64,000 nucleotides of DNA from Pseudomaricurvus hydrocarbonicus (GTDB lineage: Bacteria > Pseudomonadota > Gammaproteobacteria > Pseudomonadales > Cellvibrionaceae): the NCBI RefSeq assembly GCF_011602365.1, contig NZ_JAAONZ010000017.1, positions 62,001 to 126,000 on the forward strand, written 5' to 3'. The position numbers were made by a program, and so were the translations under genes. This document shows positions 44,903 through 54,708 of the stretch, one piece after another; the first letter of the stretch is position 1, and every line of letters begins with the position of its first letter. The notes beneath the pieces are model-generated. The model saw nothing but the letters and a program-made list of their open reading frames with translations, made no database searches and was not told the DNA's origin.

Positions 44903-45145
44903 GTGGCCGCCAAGAAAAAAGCCGTCGACTTTGAACACTCCCTCCAACAACTTGAAGCCCTGGTCACCGACATGGAGAAGGGGGAGCTGAGCCTGGAAGA
45001 ATCCCTCAAAGCGTTTGAAACCGGCATCAAACTGACCCGCGAGTGTCAAACCCGACTCTCCGACGCCGAACAAAAAGTCCAGCTGCTGCTGGAAGAACAA
45101 GGCCAGCTGATTGCACAGCCGTTCCACGATGACGACCCGCTGTGA
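44903..45145 (+). CDS. xseB: Exodeoxyribonuclease VII small subunit
   Basis: Partner of XseA in single-strand exonuclease VII. An 80-residue helical hairpin protein with the family pattern [51 protein letters not shown]. The start is GTG 44903. The gene order xseB–ispA–dxs is conserved across gammaproteobacteria. Its stop overlaps the GTG of ispA (GTGA). Confidence 0.95.
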   Translation: MAAKKKAVDFEHSLQQLEALVTDMEKGELSLEESLKAFETGIKLTRECQTRLSDAEQKVQLLLEEQGQLIAQPFHDDDPL

Positions 45146-46047
45146 GTGCCTGCCCAATGCAACCGCCACTGAAAGCTTTTCTGACGGAATGCCAGGCCCG
45201 CATTGAAACGGTCCTGGAAAGCGCCCTGCCCCCCCCCAACGCCAGTGAGCCGACCTTGGTGGCGGCCATGCGCTACAGCCTTCTTGACGGCGGCAAACGC
45301 ATCCGACCCGCCCTGGCCTACGCCAGTGCCCAGGCGATTGATGCCGTGTCACCCGCCACCGATCAGGTGGCCAGCGCCCTGGAATGCATCCACGTCTACA
45401 GCCTGATTCACGACGATTTACCCGCCATGGACGACGACAACCTGCGCCGCGGCAAGCCCACCTGTCACATTGCGTTCAGTGAAGCCACCGCGACTCTGGC
45501 CGGTGATGCCCTGCAAGCCCTGGCTTTTCAGTGCCTGACCGGCGCCACCGACCTCGACAGCGACACCCGCTTGCAGCTGGTGCAGCAGCTCTGTCTGGCG
45601 GCCGGCGCCCAGGGCATGGTCGGCGGGCAGGCGATTGATCTGGCGGCCGTCAACTGCGCGCCGGACCTGCAGCAGCTGCAACGCATGCACCGTCTGAAAA
45701 CTGGGGCACTTATCGTCGCCAGCGTGGTGATGGGAGCGATCGCCACCGGCAAAGCCAGCCCGACGCAAATAGCCGCACTGAAAACCTATGCCGAGGCCAT
45801 TGGCCTGGCGTTTCAGGTGCAGGACGATATCCTCGACGTCACTGCCGACACCGCGACCCTCGGTAAACAGCAAGGGGCCGATATCGCCCTCAACAAACCT
45901 ACCTACGTTGCGCTGCTTGGGCTCGAGGGTGCAAGACGCAAGGCCCGGGACCTGCATCAGCAGGCGGTGGATGCCCTCAGCGGGTTTGACTCAAAAGCCG
46001 ACACCCTGCGAGCGCTGTCAGCCTACATCGTCGAGCGGGAAAAATAA
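45142..46047 (+). CDS. ispA: (2E,6E)-farnesyl diphosphate synthase
   Basis: Condenses isopentenyl and dimethylallyl/geranyl diphosphate to farnesyl diphosphate. A 301-residue polyprenyl synthase with the first aspartate-rich motif in [28 protein letters not shown] at the start, and the second motif [12 protein letters not shown] 45142 overlaps the xseB stop, suggesting coupling. ATG 45157 is the alternative and leaves all motifs intact. Confidence 0.95.
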   Translation: MSACPMQPPLKAFLTECQARIETVLESALPPPNASEPTLVAAMRYSLLDGGKRIRPALAYASAQAIDAVSPATDQVASALECIHVYSLIHDDLPAMDDDNLRRGKPTCHIAFSEATATLAGDALQALAFQCLTGATDLDSDTRLQLVQQLCLAAGAQGMVGGQAIDLAAVNCAPDLQQLQRMHRLKTGALIVASVVMGAIATGKASPTQIAALKTYAEAIGLAFQVQDDILDVTADTATLGKQQGADIALNKPTYVALLGLEGARRKARDLHQQAVDALSGFDSKADTLRALSAYIVEREK

Positions 46048-46238
46048 GCGGCACGCCAAACAAACGCCGACACACAGCGCCTGCCCAGTCGACGCCCCCA
46101 AGCGGCAAATGTCCACGCATTTGCCGCCATTCCTGCGGATTCGCCCGGTTTCGAGCATAGGTGCCAATAAAACTCCTATGCAAGCCCGGACTATCCCCCT
46201 AAAATTGCCCTTTTAGCCTTGAGCAAAACGCCACCCCC

Positions 46239-48149
46239 ATGTTTGATGAAATACCACTATTCCGCCCCCTGACCCCCTTGCTGGATCAGGTGAATTCGCC
46301 CGCAGACCTGCGACAATTGGAAGAGAAAGAGTTGCCGCAGCTGGCCCGTGAGTTGAGGGAGTTTCTGCTCTACAGCGTCGGGCAGACAGGTGGGCATTTC
46401 GGCGCCGGGCTGGGGGTCGTAGAACTGACCATTGCGTTGCACTACTGCTACAACACGCCGGAAGATCGTCTGGTCTGGGATGTCGGCCATCAAACCTACC
46501 CCCACAAGATCCTTACCGGTCGCCGCGAAGAGATGTTGACCATGCGCCAGGCGGGAGGGCTGTCGGGCTTTCCCAAGCGCGCTGAAAGTGAATACGACAC
46601 CTTTGGCGTCGGCCACTCCAGCACCTCCATCAGCGCCGCCCTGGGCATGGCGCTCGGAGCCGAGATGGACGCCAGTGAACGCAAAAATGTCGCCATCATT
46701 GGCGATGGCGCCATGACCGCCGGCATGGCCTTTGAGGCCCTGACTCACGCGGCGCATACAGAGACCGACATGTTGGTGGTCCTCAACGACAACAACATGT
46801 CTATTTCACGCAATGTCGGCGGTCTGGCCAATTACTTTTCCAAAGTCTGGGCCAGCAAGCTGTACACCAATTTCCGCGAAGGCAGCAAAAAAGTGCTGTC
46901 CAAAATCCCCCAGGCCTGGGAATTGGCGCGTAAAACCGAAGAGCACATGAAAGGCATGGTCTCGCCGGGCACTCTGTTTGAAGAGCTGGGCTTCTACTAC
47001 ATTGGCCCCATCGACGGTCACGATCTCGACCGCCTGACCCACGACCTGGCCAATTTGCGCAGCCTGCCAGGACCCAAGTTACTGCACATTATTACCCGTA
47101 AGGGCAAAGGCTTCGCCCCGGCGGAAGCGGATCCCGTGGGCTATCACGCCCTCAATAAGATTGAACCCAAACCCAAGGTGCAGGTCGCCACGCCGACCGC
47201 GCCGAAAAAGCAAAAGTATCAGGATATTTTTGGTGACTGGCTGTGTGATATGGCGGCACAGGACGACAAACTGGTGGGCATTACTCCCGCCATGTGTGAA
47301 GGCTCTGGCATGGTTGAGTTTGCCGAGCGCTTTGCCGACCGCTTTTACGACGTCGCCATTGCCGAGCAGCACGCGGTCACCCTCGGAGCGGGTCTCGCCT
47401 GCGAGGGCCAAAAGCCCGTGGTGGCCATCTACTCAACGTTTTTACAGCGTGCCTACGACCAGCTGATTCACGATGTGGCCATCCAGAATCTGGACGTTAC
47501 GTTTGCCATCGACCGCGCCGGTCTGGTAGGCGAAGACGGCCCCACCCATGCGGGCAGCTTTGACCTGAGCTTCCTGCGCTGCATCCCCAACATGCTGATT
47601 GCCGCACCCAGTGACGAGAACGAATGCCGTCAACTGCTGACCACCGCCTTCAAGTTCAAAGGCCCCGGGGCGGTTCGCTACCCCCGCGGCACCGGCCCGG
47701 GCAACCCCATCGACAAGGCTCTGACGCCCCTGCCCATAGGCAAGGGCGTGATCAAGCGCGAAGGACTGAAAGTCGCCATCCTCAATTTCGGCACCTTGCT
47801 CTCGTCTGCCATGAGCGCGGCAGAACAACTCAACGCCAGCGTGTGTGACATGCGCTTTGTGAAACCTCTGGATACCGAGTTGATCCGCAAAATGGCTGAC
47901 AAACACGACCTGCTGGTGACACTGGAAGAGAATACCGTCGCCGGTGGCGCCGGCAGTGCGGTGATGGAATGGCTGGCGGAGCAGGGTATTGTCACACCGG
48001 TACTGCCCCTGGGGCTGCCCGACGTGTTCATTGAACACGGCAAGCACGACGCCCTGCTGGACGAAGCCGGGCTCAGCGCCGGGAAAATTTTGACGCGCAT
48101 CCAGCAAAGGCTGGCGCCGACTCAAACCCAGGCTTCGGCCGGAGCGTAA
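46239..48149 (+). CDS. dxs: 1-deoxy-D-xylulose-5-phosphate synthase
   Basis: First enzyme of the MEP isoprenoid pathway: condenses pyruvate and glyceraldehyde-3-phosphate using thiamine diphosphate. The 636 residues are standard. [14 protein letters not shown]…NDNNMSIS is the ThDP/Mg motif, with [14 protein letters not shown], the transketolase-like central domain ([15 protein letters not shown]), and [15 protein letters not shown]. It follows ispA by 191 bp and ends the isoprenoid gene set. Confidence 0.97.
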   Translation: MFDEIPLFRPLTPLLDQVNSPADLRQLEEKELPQLARELREFLLYSVGQTGGHFGAGLGVVELTIALHYCYNTPEDRLVWDVGHQTYPHKILTGRREEMLTMRQAGGLSGFPKRAESEYDTFGVGHSSTSISAALGMALGAEMDASERKNVAIIGDGAMTAGMAFEALTHAAHTETDMLVVLNDNNMSISRNVGGLANYFSKVWASKLYTNFREGSKKVLSKIPQAWELARKTEEHMKGMVSPGTLFEELGFYYIGPIDGHDLDRLTHDLANLRSLPGPKLLHIITRKGKGFAPAEADPVGYHALNKIEPKPKVQVATPTAPKKQKYQDIFGDWLCDMAAQDDKLVGITPAMCEGSGMVEFAERFADRFYDVAIAEQHAVTLGAGLACEGQKPVVAIYSTFLQRAYDQLIHDVAIQNLDVTFAIDRAGLVGEDGPTHAGSFDLSFLRCIPNMLIAAPSDENECRQLLTTAFKFKGPGAVRYPRGTGPGNPIDKALTPLPIGKGVIKREGLKVAILNFGTLLSSAMSAAEQLNASVCDMRFVKPLDTELIRKMADKHDLLVTLEENTVAGGAGSAVMEWLAEQGIVTPVLPLGLPDVFIEHGKHDALLDEAGLSAGKILTRIQQRLAPTQTQASAGA

Positions 48150-48200
48150 GCGCCGGCCTCCTCCTCCCCTCTATCGCCCAACTGAACGACTGGAATCGCT

Positions 48201-49088
48201 ATGCCCTGGCTACAACTTCACGTGAACACCGACCGCACCCACGCCGAAAGCATCGAAGATGCCTTGCTGGCAGCCGGTGCCGTGTCCGTCACTCTGGAAG
48301 ACAGGGCAGACCAGCCCATTTTGGAGCCCGCGCTCGGCGAAACCCCGCTGTGGGACAACACGCTGGTCACAGGCCTGTTTGACGCCGACATCGACACGGC
48401 CGCCACCAGCCAGGTCGCCGTCGTGGCGCTGGGCGGTGAACTCCCGCCCCACCGCTGGGAATTGCTGGAGGATAAAGACTGGGAGCGTGAATGGATGAAG
48501 AGCTACCAGCCCATTCACTGTGGCCACGACCTGTGGATCTGCCCAAGCTGGATCGACACCCCCGACCCGGACGCCACCAATTTGATGCTCGATCCGGGCC
48601 TCGCTTTTGGTACCGGCACCCACCCCACCACGTTTATGTGCCTGCAATGGCTGGCGGAACAGGGGCCATACCACGGTGAAACCTTTGTCGATTACGGCTG
48701 CGGCTCGGGGATTTTAGGCATCGCGGCGCTGTTGCTGGGCGGCGCTCACGTCACCGGCACAGACATCGATCCGCAGGCCCTGCTGGCGACCCACGACAAC
48801 GCCGACCGCAACCAGATTGCCCGCGACAGGTTTCCGGTGTATCTGCCCGCCCAGTGCCCGGAGCTGCAAGCGGATGTCATGCTGGCCAACATCCTGGCCG
48901 GCCCTCTGGCCGACCTGGCTCCGAATCTGAACGCCCTCACCCGCCCGGGCGGCAAACTGTGCCTGTCAGGCATTCTGGCCACCCAGGCTGAAACCGTGAT
49001 GGACGCCTATCGTCGCTGGTTTGACTTCGACCCGATCCGCCAGCAGGAAGAGTGGGTGTGCCTGACGGCGGTCAAGCGACAAGCGTGA
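48201..49088 (+). CDS. prmA: Ribosomal protein L11 methyltransferase
   Basis: SAM-dependent trimethylation of ribosomal protein L11. A 295-residue protein (E. coli 293) with an N-terminal substrate domain, then the Rossmann domain: LDPGLAFGTGTHPTT, DYGCGSGILGIAALLLGA and the catalytic-site NILAGPL. It begins the conserved prmA–DUF3426–dusB–fis–purH–purD string. Confidence 0.96.
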   Translation: MPWLQLHVNTDRTHAESIEDALLAAGAVSVTLEDRADQPILEPALGETPLWDNTLVTGLFDADIDTAATSQVAVVALGGELPPHRWELLEDKDWEREWMKSYQPIHCGHDLWICPSWIDTPDPDATNLMLDPGLAFGTGTHPTTFMCLQWLAEQGPYHGETFVDYGCGSGILGIAALLLGGAHVTGTDIDPQALLATHDNADRNQIARDRFPVYLPAQCPELQADVMLANILAGPLADLAPNLNALTRPGGKLCLSGILATQAETVMDAYRRWFDFDPIRQQEEWVCLTAVKRQA

Positions 49089-49250
49089 CTTTAGCCGCCA
49101 AAGGCCACCGCAACGGCCGCAAGCCCTGAACGCCCGTCAATTTGCGTCCAATGTCTCACATCCGCTGTCTGCTTTATTCGTTTATTTACCGATCTCGCCG
49201 GAACGTCTAAACTCAGCGGTCTAGTTAAAACTCCAGGGAACGACCACAGA

Positions 49251-51170
49251 ATGGCAGACAGGGTAACAAGCTGCCCCCATTGCAGCACATCCTTTCGCAT
49301 CACCGACGCCCAGTTGCAAACAGCAAAAGGGGCGGTTCGCTGTGGCTCCTGTTTGCAAATTTTTCGGGCACTGGATCACCTGCTGCCACTGGAACCCGCC
49401 CCCTCCGACGCCGTAAAACCGTCAATGGTAGAGGCTGCGGTCAACAAAACCCCCTCTGCAGATAAAACGCCTTTCGCGGGTAAAGCCACAGTAACCGGCA
49501 CAGCCTCACACACCAGTAACGCGCCCCCAGAGAAAACTGAGGCGCCGACTAAGACCGCGTTCTCGCTCGTTAACGACCCGTTACCGGACGACGATGCCTC
49601 TCTCAAAACCGAAATTGAGCGTGCGGTCGCCAAGTCATCGGCGCTGTTGGGTGACGCCACCACCCCAGCTAAAAACCAGCCGCACACGCCAGCGAAGGCG
49701 GCGCCCATGGCAGAGGACCCGCAGGATGAAGCGGAAAGCTCTGCCATCGACAGCCCCGCCGCGGAACAAGTATCCAGCGAAGAGTCACCGCCGCAAGCTG
49801 CGCCGTTGCCCCCTTCGGCCGATACGCACGATGACGATGACCTCCTTATCTCGGACGACATGGATCAGGACACCGGCTCCCATAGCCTCCACCTGGGTGA
49901 GCTCAGTGACAGCTTTCGAAGCCAGGGGAACCTCGGCAGCAGCCACAAGGGCTCCTTGTTTGATCGTGAAATCAAAATCGACGCCGACCTTGAAACCGAT
50001 ATATCGGACGAGTCCTGGGCGGTCGATCTGCTGCAGGAGCTTGGAGAGCCGGACACTGACGACAGGGATGAAGACCCCGAACCCACCTTCTCCCTGCCCG
50101 ATGACTTCGACCTGGAAGAAACCGAAAAACAGTACGAAGACCAACTGTTTGGCGACAGTTCCCTCGACAACCAGACCGATCACAGCCTGTTCGATGACGC
50201 TCTGCTGAAGGACCAGTCAGCCTTCCAGACTTCAATCGACTCTGAACAGGCTCCCGAATTCAGTCCACCGGCTCCCGAATTCAGTCCACAGGCACCGGTA
50301 ACCTTCGAATTGCCCGACGACATTGAGGCGGGTGATGGCACGCGTGACAATGATAACCGAGATGACACCCTCTTCCGCGAGCTGGGCGAAGACTTCTCCT
50401 CGTCCCGCAAGGAACCCACATTCAGCCTGATCGAAGAGGACCCCCTCCCGCAGGACAACCTGCCGAAGGAGAGCCTCTATGAGGCGGCGGATTACGCCAC
50501 TGAGCACTATGCCTCAGATGACTACGATGCCCAGGATCGCGACGTTTCAGACAGCTACAACCCGGGGGATGATGACCCTTACGGCTCCGAAGGGGATCCG
50601 TACAGCACAGAAGCAGAGCCTGATCACTCGCTGCTGCTGGAGGGGATTGCCCGCGCACCGGTTGAAATGGAATGGCAACAGGAGAAATCTCCCTGGCCCA
50701 GACGCCTGCTTTGGGGCGGCTTAAGCCTGCTGGCCGCCGCTGTGCTGGCGGCGCAACTGGCCTGGTACAACTTTGACAGCTACAGTCGAATTGAGCCCTG
50801 GCGCCAAGGCTATATGCTCGCCTGCCCCATGATTGGCTGCCAGGTGCCCCCTATTGCGGATCCGCGCCGGGTAAAAGCCTACAATCTGGTGGTGCGCAGC
50901 AACCCGCGCGCCGGGAATGCGCTGATTATTGACTCGATCCTATTGAATACGGCCAATTTTGAACAGCCATTTCCCGACTTTACCCTGACCTTCAGCAACC
51001 TGCAGGGTAAACAGCTGGCCTATCGTCGCTTTACCCCCAGGGAATACCTTGGCGGGGAAATGGCGGGAGCCAGCCACATGCCCAGCGGGCAACCGGTACA
51101 CATCTCGCTGGAGATTCTCGACCCGGGCCCGGATGCCGTCAATTACACCGCGGCCATTCCACTGGATTAG
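49251..51170 (+). CDS. DUF3426 zinc-ribbon membrane protein with long acidic linker
   Basis: A 639-residue protein of unknown function. The N-terminal zinc ribbon (MJ0042 type) has C8, C11, C31 and C34 (SCPHCSTSF, then VRCGSCLQIF). Residues ~45–475 are acidic, low-complexity and probably disordered, rich in Asp/Glu/Pro/Ser. A membrane helix lies at ~485–505, and the periplasmic C-terminal DUF3426 domain at ~515–639 has QGYMLACPMIGCQVPP. The linker is much longer than in typical members (total 250–450). It includes a 21-bp in-frame duplication. The position between prmA and dusB is conserved in Pseudomonas. Confidence 0.85.
   Translation: MADRVTSCPHCSTSFRITDAQLQTAKGAVRCGSCLQIFRALDHLLPLEPAPSDAVKPSMVEAAVNKTPSADKTPFAGKATVTGTASHTSNAPPEKTEAPTKTAFSLVNDPLPDDDASLKTEIERAVAKSSALLGDATTPAKNQPHTPAKAAPMAEDPQDEAESSAIDSPAAEQVSSEESPPQAAPLPPSADTHDDDDLLISDDMDQDTGSHSLHLGELSDSFRSQGNLGSSHKGSLFDREIKIDADLETDISDESWAVDLLQELGEPDTDDRDEDPEPTFSLPDDFDLEETEKQYEDQLFGDSSLDNQTDHSLFDDALLKDQSAFQTSIDSEQAPEFSPPAPEFSPQAPVTFELPDDIEAGDGTRDNDNRDDTLFRELGEDFSSSRKEPTFSLIEEDPLPQDNLPKESLYEAADYATEHYASDDYDAQDRDVSDSYNPGDDDPYGSEGDPYSTEAEPDHSLLLEGIARAPVEMEWQQEKSPWPRRLLWGGLSLLAAAVLAAQLAWYNFDSYSRIEPWRQGYMLACPMIGCQVPPIADPRRVKAYNLVVRSNPRAGNALIIDSILLNTANFEQPFPDFTLTFSNLQGKQLAYRRFTPREYLGGEMAGASHMPSGQPVHISLEILDPGPDAVNYTAAIPLD
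50249..50290 (+). repeat. In-frame 21-bp duplication within the DUF3426 gene
   Basis: Two copies (50249–50269, 50270–50290) differ only at the last base and encode tandem APEFSPP/APEFSPQ in the disordered linker. Confidence 0.93.
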
Positions 51171-51475
51171 GTGCCTCCTCAGCCCCGGACTCCTGTAATG
51201 GCAGCACTCACTTCACAAAACCGGTCGCCATAAGCCCTGTCGCCCCTCACGCCAGAGAACTGCTGCTCTGGGGAGAGCATTTTACCGCGCCTGTCAACGC
51301 CTGTTTTTTCAGCAATTTGTGCAATTTGTGCTTCCAAAACCCCGCCCATCGCGGGTATGATACACCCCCTTTCGCAGATGACCGGCCGGGCCCGAAAACC
51401 GGATAAAAGCCAGTCAAAAAGGGGTGTTAGGCGTGAAACTGCAACAGTTTCCGCAGGTGCAAATTGGGGTGTCTC
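51171..51475. other. Leader region upstream of dusB–fis
   Basis: 305 bp. Contains a 9-bp tandem repeat GCAATTTGT (51314–51331) and should hold the dusB–fis promoter. No clear -35/-10 pair and no gene is seen. Confidence 0.5.
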
Positions 51476-52465
51476 TTGTTTCAAATTGGTCCATACCACA
51501 TCAACAACCAGGTGGTGTTGGCGCCTATGGCCGGTGTGACCGACCAACCGTTCCGGCAGTTGTGCCGGCGACTGGGCGCGGGACTTGTGGTCTCTGAAAT
51601 GGTCACCTCAGACTCGCGTCTATGGAACAGTCGCAAATCTCAGACACGTCTAAACCACAGCGGTGAAGCTGAGCCTCGCTCGGTTCAGATTGCTGGTGGC
51701 GATCCGGAAATGATGGCCACCGCTGCGCGCATGAATGTGGAACGCGGCGCTCAGATTATTGATATCAACATGGGCTGCCCCGCGAAAAAAGTTTGCAAGA
51801 AAGCTGCCGGATCGGCCCTCTTAAAAGACGAGCCTCTGGTCAAGGATATACTCACAGCCGTTACCGACGCCGTCGACGTGCCCGTCACGTTGAAGATCCG
51901 TACCGGCTGGAGCACTGACCATCGCAATGGCATCACCATTGCCAGGATGGCAGAGGACACCGGCATTGCCGCCCTCGCGGTCCATGGGCGCACCCGCGCC
52001 TGTGGCTACAGCGGCGACGCCGAGTACGACACCATTGCCGCCATTGTCGACGCCGTTTCCATTCCGGTGTTCGCCAATGGCGACATTGATGAGCCAATCA
52101 AAGCCAAGCGGGTACTGGAACATACCGGTGCCGCCGCCGTCATGATTGGCCGTGCGGCACAGGGACGCCCCTGGATTTTTCGGGAAATCAACCATTTCCT
52201 GAACACCGGGGAGTACTTAACACCCCCTCCGGTTCATGAAATCCGGGATATCCTGTGCGCACACCTTAATGAGCTGCATCGCTTTTATGGCGACTTCATG
52301 GGACTCCGTATCGCCCGCAAGCACGTGGGGTGGTACTTGAAAACGCACACCGACAGTGGCGATTTTCGCAAGATGTTTAACCAGATAGACAACGCTCAAG
52401 AGCAACAAACCAGTGTTCGAAACTATTTTGAACAACTGATAACGAAAGAGGATGAAGCAGCATGA
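51476..52465 (+). CDS. dusB: tRNA-dihydrouridine synthase B
   Basis: FMN enzyme that reduces uridine 17 in tRNA D-loops. From TTG 51476 it has 329 residues. The protein then begins [27 protein letters not shown], which is where DusB homologues start, and GGGG lies 6 bases upstream. An earlier TTG (51464) adds four residues. [19 protein letters not shown] holds the catalytic Cys, and [16 protein letters not shown] and [15 protein letters not shown] are FMN/tRNA motifs. The stop overlaps the fis start (ATGA). Confidence 0.94.
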   Translation: MFQIGPYHINNQVVLAPMAGVTDQPFRQLCRRLGAGLVVSEMVTSDSRLWNSRKSQTRLNHSGEAEPRSVQIAGGDPEMMATAARMNVERGAQIIDINMGCPAKKVCKKAAGSALLKDEPLVKDILTAVTDAVDVPVTLKIRTGWSTDHRNGITIARMAEDTGIAALAVHGRTRACGYSGDAEYDTIAAIVDAVSIPVFANGDIDEPIKAKRVLEHTGAAAVMIGRAAQGRPWIFREINHFLNTGEYLTPPPVHEIRDILCAHLNELHRFYGDFMGLRIARKHVGWYLKTHTDSGDFRKMFNQIDNAQEQQTSVRNYFEQLITKEDEAA

Positions 52466-52773
52466 ACACAGCTGAAGCGCTTATGGCTGACGCGCCAATC
52501 GAACTGACCAGCACTGTTAACGAACCGGCTCCTGCAGCCACTCAAAACCAATCTCTGCGCGATTGTGTTGAACAGGCCATGGACAATTACTTCAAACACC
52601 TGGACGGTCAAGCGGTCTGCGACGTCTATGACCTGGTCATGGCCGAAGTCGAAGCCCCCATGCTCGAAATCGTGATGAAGTACACCCGCCACAACCAAAC
52701 CAAAGCCGCCCAGGTTTTGGGATTAAACCGCGGCACCTTGCGCAAAAAGCTGAAGCAATACGGATTACTCTGA
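52462..52773 (+). CDS. fis: Nucleoid-associated protein Fis
   Basis: DNA-bending factor for inversion, rRNA transcription and chromosome structure. A 103-residue protein. The C-terminal helix-turn-helix is nearly invariant ([35 protein letters not shown]). The N-terminal ~25 residues are variable. It is translationally coupled to dusB by a 4-base overlap, the classic gammaproteobacterial arrangement, and followed by a strong terminator. Confidence 0.97.
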   Translation: MNTAEALMADAPIELTSTVNEPAPAATQNQSLRDCVEQAMDNYFKHLDGQAVCDVYDLVMAEVEAPMLEIVMKYTRHNQTKAAQVLGLNRGTLRKKLKQYGLL

Positions 52774-52793
52774 TTCGTCGCTATACTTTCCAG

Positions 52794-52825
52794 GAAGGGT
52801 GAGCTTGCTCACCCTTCTTTGTTTT
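52794..52825 (+). terminator. Intrinsic terminator of dusB–fis
   Basis: GAAGGGTGAG-CTTG-CTCACCCTTC followed by TTTGTTTT, 21 bases after the fis stop. Confidence 0.93.
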
Positions 52826-52941
52826 AATTGTTTGACCCCAGTTGGGTATTGAACATTCGATGTCAGCGGTCAATGCTTAAGACTGTCCTCGCATCCCATG
52901 TCTGATCCCCAGCACCCAACCCATGTAAAACGGAACCACCC

Positions 52942-54531
52942 ATGACCCAACTCGTCAAAGTTCAACGCGCTTTAATCAGCGTGTCCGACAAAACCGGAAT
53001 CGTTGAATTCGCCCAGTCCCTGAATGCCCAGGGCGTGGAAATCCTCTCCACCGGCGGCACCTATCGCCTGCTGCAGGAAAACGGTGTCCCTGCCATTGAA
53101 GTCTCTGACTACACCGGCTTCCCGGAAATGATGGACGGACGCGTAAAAACCCTGCACCCCAAAGTCCACGGCGGTATTTTAGGTCGTCGCGGCACCGACG
53201 ATGCGGTCATGGCCGAGCACGGCATCACTCCCATCGATATGGTCGTGGTCAATCTCTACCCGTTTAAAGCTACCGTCGCGGACCCCAACTGTGACCTGCC
53301 AACCGCCATTGAAAACATCGACATCGGCGGCCCGACCATGGTCCGTTCGGCTGCGAAAAACCACAAAGATGTCGCTATCGTGGTCAATGCCCACAGTTAC
53401 GAGACCGTGATTGAAGAGATGAACGCCAATGACGGTGCGCTGGGTTACGAAACCCGCTACGACCTGATGGTGCAGGCGTTTGAGCACACCGCCCAGTATG
53501 ACGGCATGATTGCCAACCACTTTGGCGCTCGCCCATCGTCGTTCAAACCTGGCCAGAATGAAGCCCGCGCGTTCCCCAACACCTACAACGTGCAGTACGA
53601 GAAAGCCCAGGACATGCGCTACGGTGAGAACCCACACCAGCAAGCGGCCTTCTATGTCGAAGCCGACGCTCAGGAAGCTTCTGTTGCCACCGCCACCCAG
53701 ATCCAGGGCAAAGAGTTGTCGTTCAACAACGTTGCCGACACCGACGCCGCACTGGAAACCGTCAAACTGTTTGACGAGCCCGCCTGTGTCATCGTCAAGC
53801 ACGCCAACCCATGTGGCGTGGCCGTAGCAACTGACATCAAAACCGCTTACGAGCTGGCCTTTGCCACTGATCCGGAATCCGCCTTCGGCGGTATCATCGC
53901 CTTCAACCGCGAACTGGACGCCGAAACCGCCCAGCTGATCGTCGACAAGCAGTTCTCCGAAGTGATCATTGCGCCTAAAGTGTCTGCAGAAGCCGCGGCG
54001 GCCGTTTCCGCCAAGAAAAACGTGCGCCTGCTGGAGTGCGGCGAGTGGGGCGCTGAGCGTCCGGTTGCCTTCGACTACAAACGCGTCAATGGCGGCCTGC
54101 TGATTCAGGAAAAAGACAACGGCATGGTCAGCAAAGACGACCTGAAAGTGGTCACCAAAGTTGAGCCCTCCGATGCGCAGATGGACGAGCTGCTGTTTGC
54201 CTGGAAGGTCGCCAAAATGGTGAAATCCAACGCCATCATCTACGCCAAAGACGGTCGCACCATCGGTGTCGGCGCCGGCCAGATGAGTCGCGTCAACTCT
54301 GCCCGTATCGCTGCGATTAAAGCCGAACACGCCAACCTGGAAGTCAAAGGTGCGGTGATGGCATCCGACGCCTTCTTCCCGTTCCGCGACGGCATCGACA
54401 ACGCGGCCAAAGTGGGCATCAGTGCGGTGATTCAGCCCGGTGGTTCCATGCGTGACGACGAAGTGATTGCCGCGGCCGATGAGCATGGCATGGCGATGGT
54501 GTTTACCGGCATGCGCCACTTCCGTCACTAA
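52942..54531 (+). CDS. purH: Bifunctional AICAR formyltransferase/IMP cyclohydrolase
   Basis: Last two steps of de novo IMP synthesis. 529 residues: an N-terminal MGS-like IMP cyclohydrolase domain ([17 protein letters not shown], then [12 protein letters not shown]) and a C-terminal AICAR transformylase ([31 protein letters not shown], and the end [14 protein letters not shown]). It has its own promoter region after the fis terminator, although I could not identify a PurR-type operator. purD follows after a 177-bp spacer that contains a mobile palindrome. Confidence 0.97.
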   Translation: MTQLVKVQRALISVSDKTGIVEFAQSLNAQGVEILSTGGTYRLLQENGVPAIEVSDYTGFPEMMDGRVKTLHPKVHGGILGRRGTDDAVMAEHGITPIDMVVVNLYPFKATVADPNCDLPTAIENIDIGGPTMVRSAAKNHKDVAIVVNAHSYETVIEEMNANDGALGYETRYDLMVQAFEHTAQYDGMIANHFGARPSSFKPGQNEARAFPNTYNVQYEKAQDMRYGENPHQQAAFYVEADAQEASVATATQIQGKELSFNNVADTDAALETVKLFDEPACVIVKHANPCGVAVATDIKTAYELAFATDPESAFGGIIAFNRELDAETAQLIVDKQFSEVIIAPKVSAEAAAAVSAKKNVRLLECGEWGAERPVAFDYKRVNGGLLIQEKDNGMVSKDDLKVVTKVEPSDAQMDELLFAWKVAKMVKSNAIIYAKDGRTIGVGAGQMSRVNSARIAAIKAEHANLEVKGAVMASDAFFPFRDGIDNAAKVGISAVIQPGGSMRDDEVIAAADEHGMAMVFTGMRHFRH

Positions 54532-54551
54532 GATTGGCCTAACCCTTGGGC

Positions 54552-54576
54552 GCTGGCAGCCTCTCGCACTGCCAGC
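54552..54576 (+). terminator. Hairpin after purH
   Basis: GCTGGCAG-N9-CTGCCAGC, 20 bases after the purH stop, without a U-run. Read-through to purD is likely. Confidence 0.4.
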
Positions 54577-54585
54577 AGATAAACA

Positions 54586-54671
54586 CGTCATTGCGAGGAG
54601 CGAAGCGACGCGGCAATCTCCTGAAACGCGTGCCAATCCTGGGAGATTGCCGCGCTTCGCTCGCAATGACG
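54586..54671. repeat. Dispersed palindromic repeat (CGTCATTGCGAG type)
   Basis: Imperfect inverted arms of 36 and 30 bases (54586–54621, 54642–54671) beginning CGTCATTGCGAG and ending TCGCAATGACG, separated by 20 bases. The arms differ by small indels. Translated it gives VIARSEATRQS and RLPRFARND, the tell-tale of a palindromic element scattered in many bacterial genomes. Confidence 0.85.
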
Positions 54672-54708
54672 AAACCTTAGGGCAACCAACTATTTTGAGA
54701 GAAAAACA

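Noticed and set aside
53179-54666. 495-codon minus-strand open frame
   Set aside because: Shadow of purH on the opposite strand, with a His/Gly/Val-rich composition typical of antisense frames.
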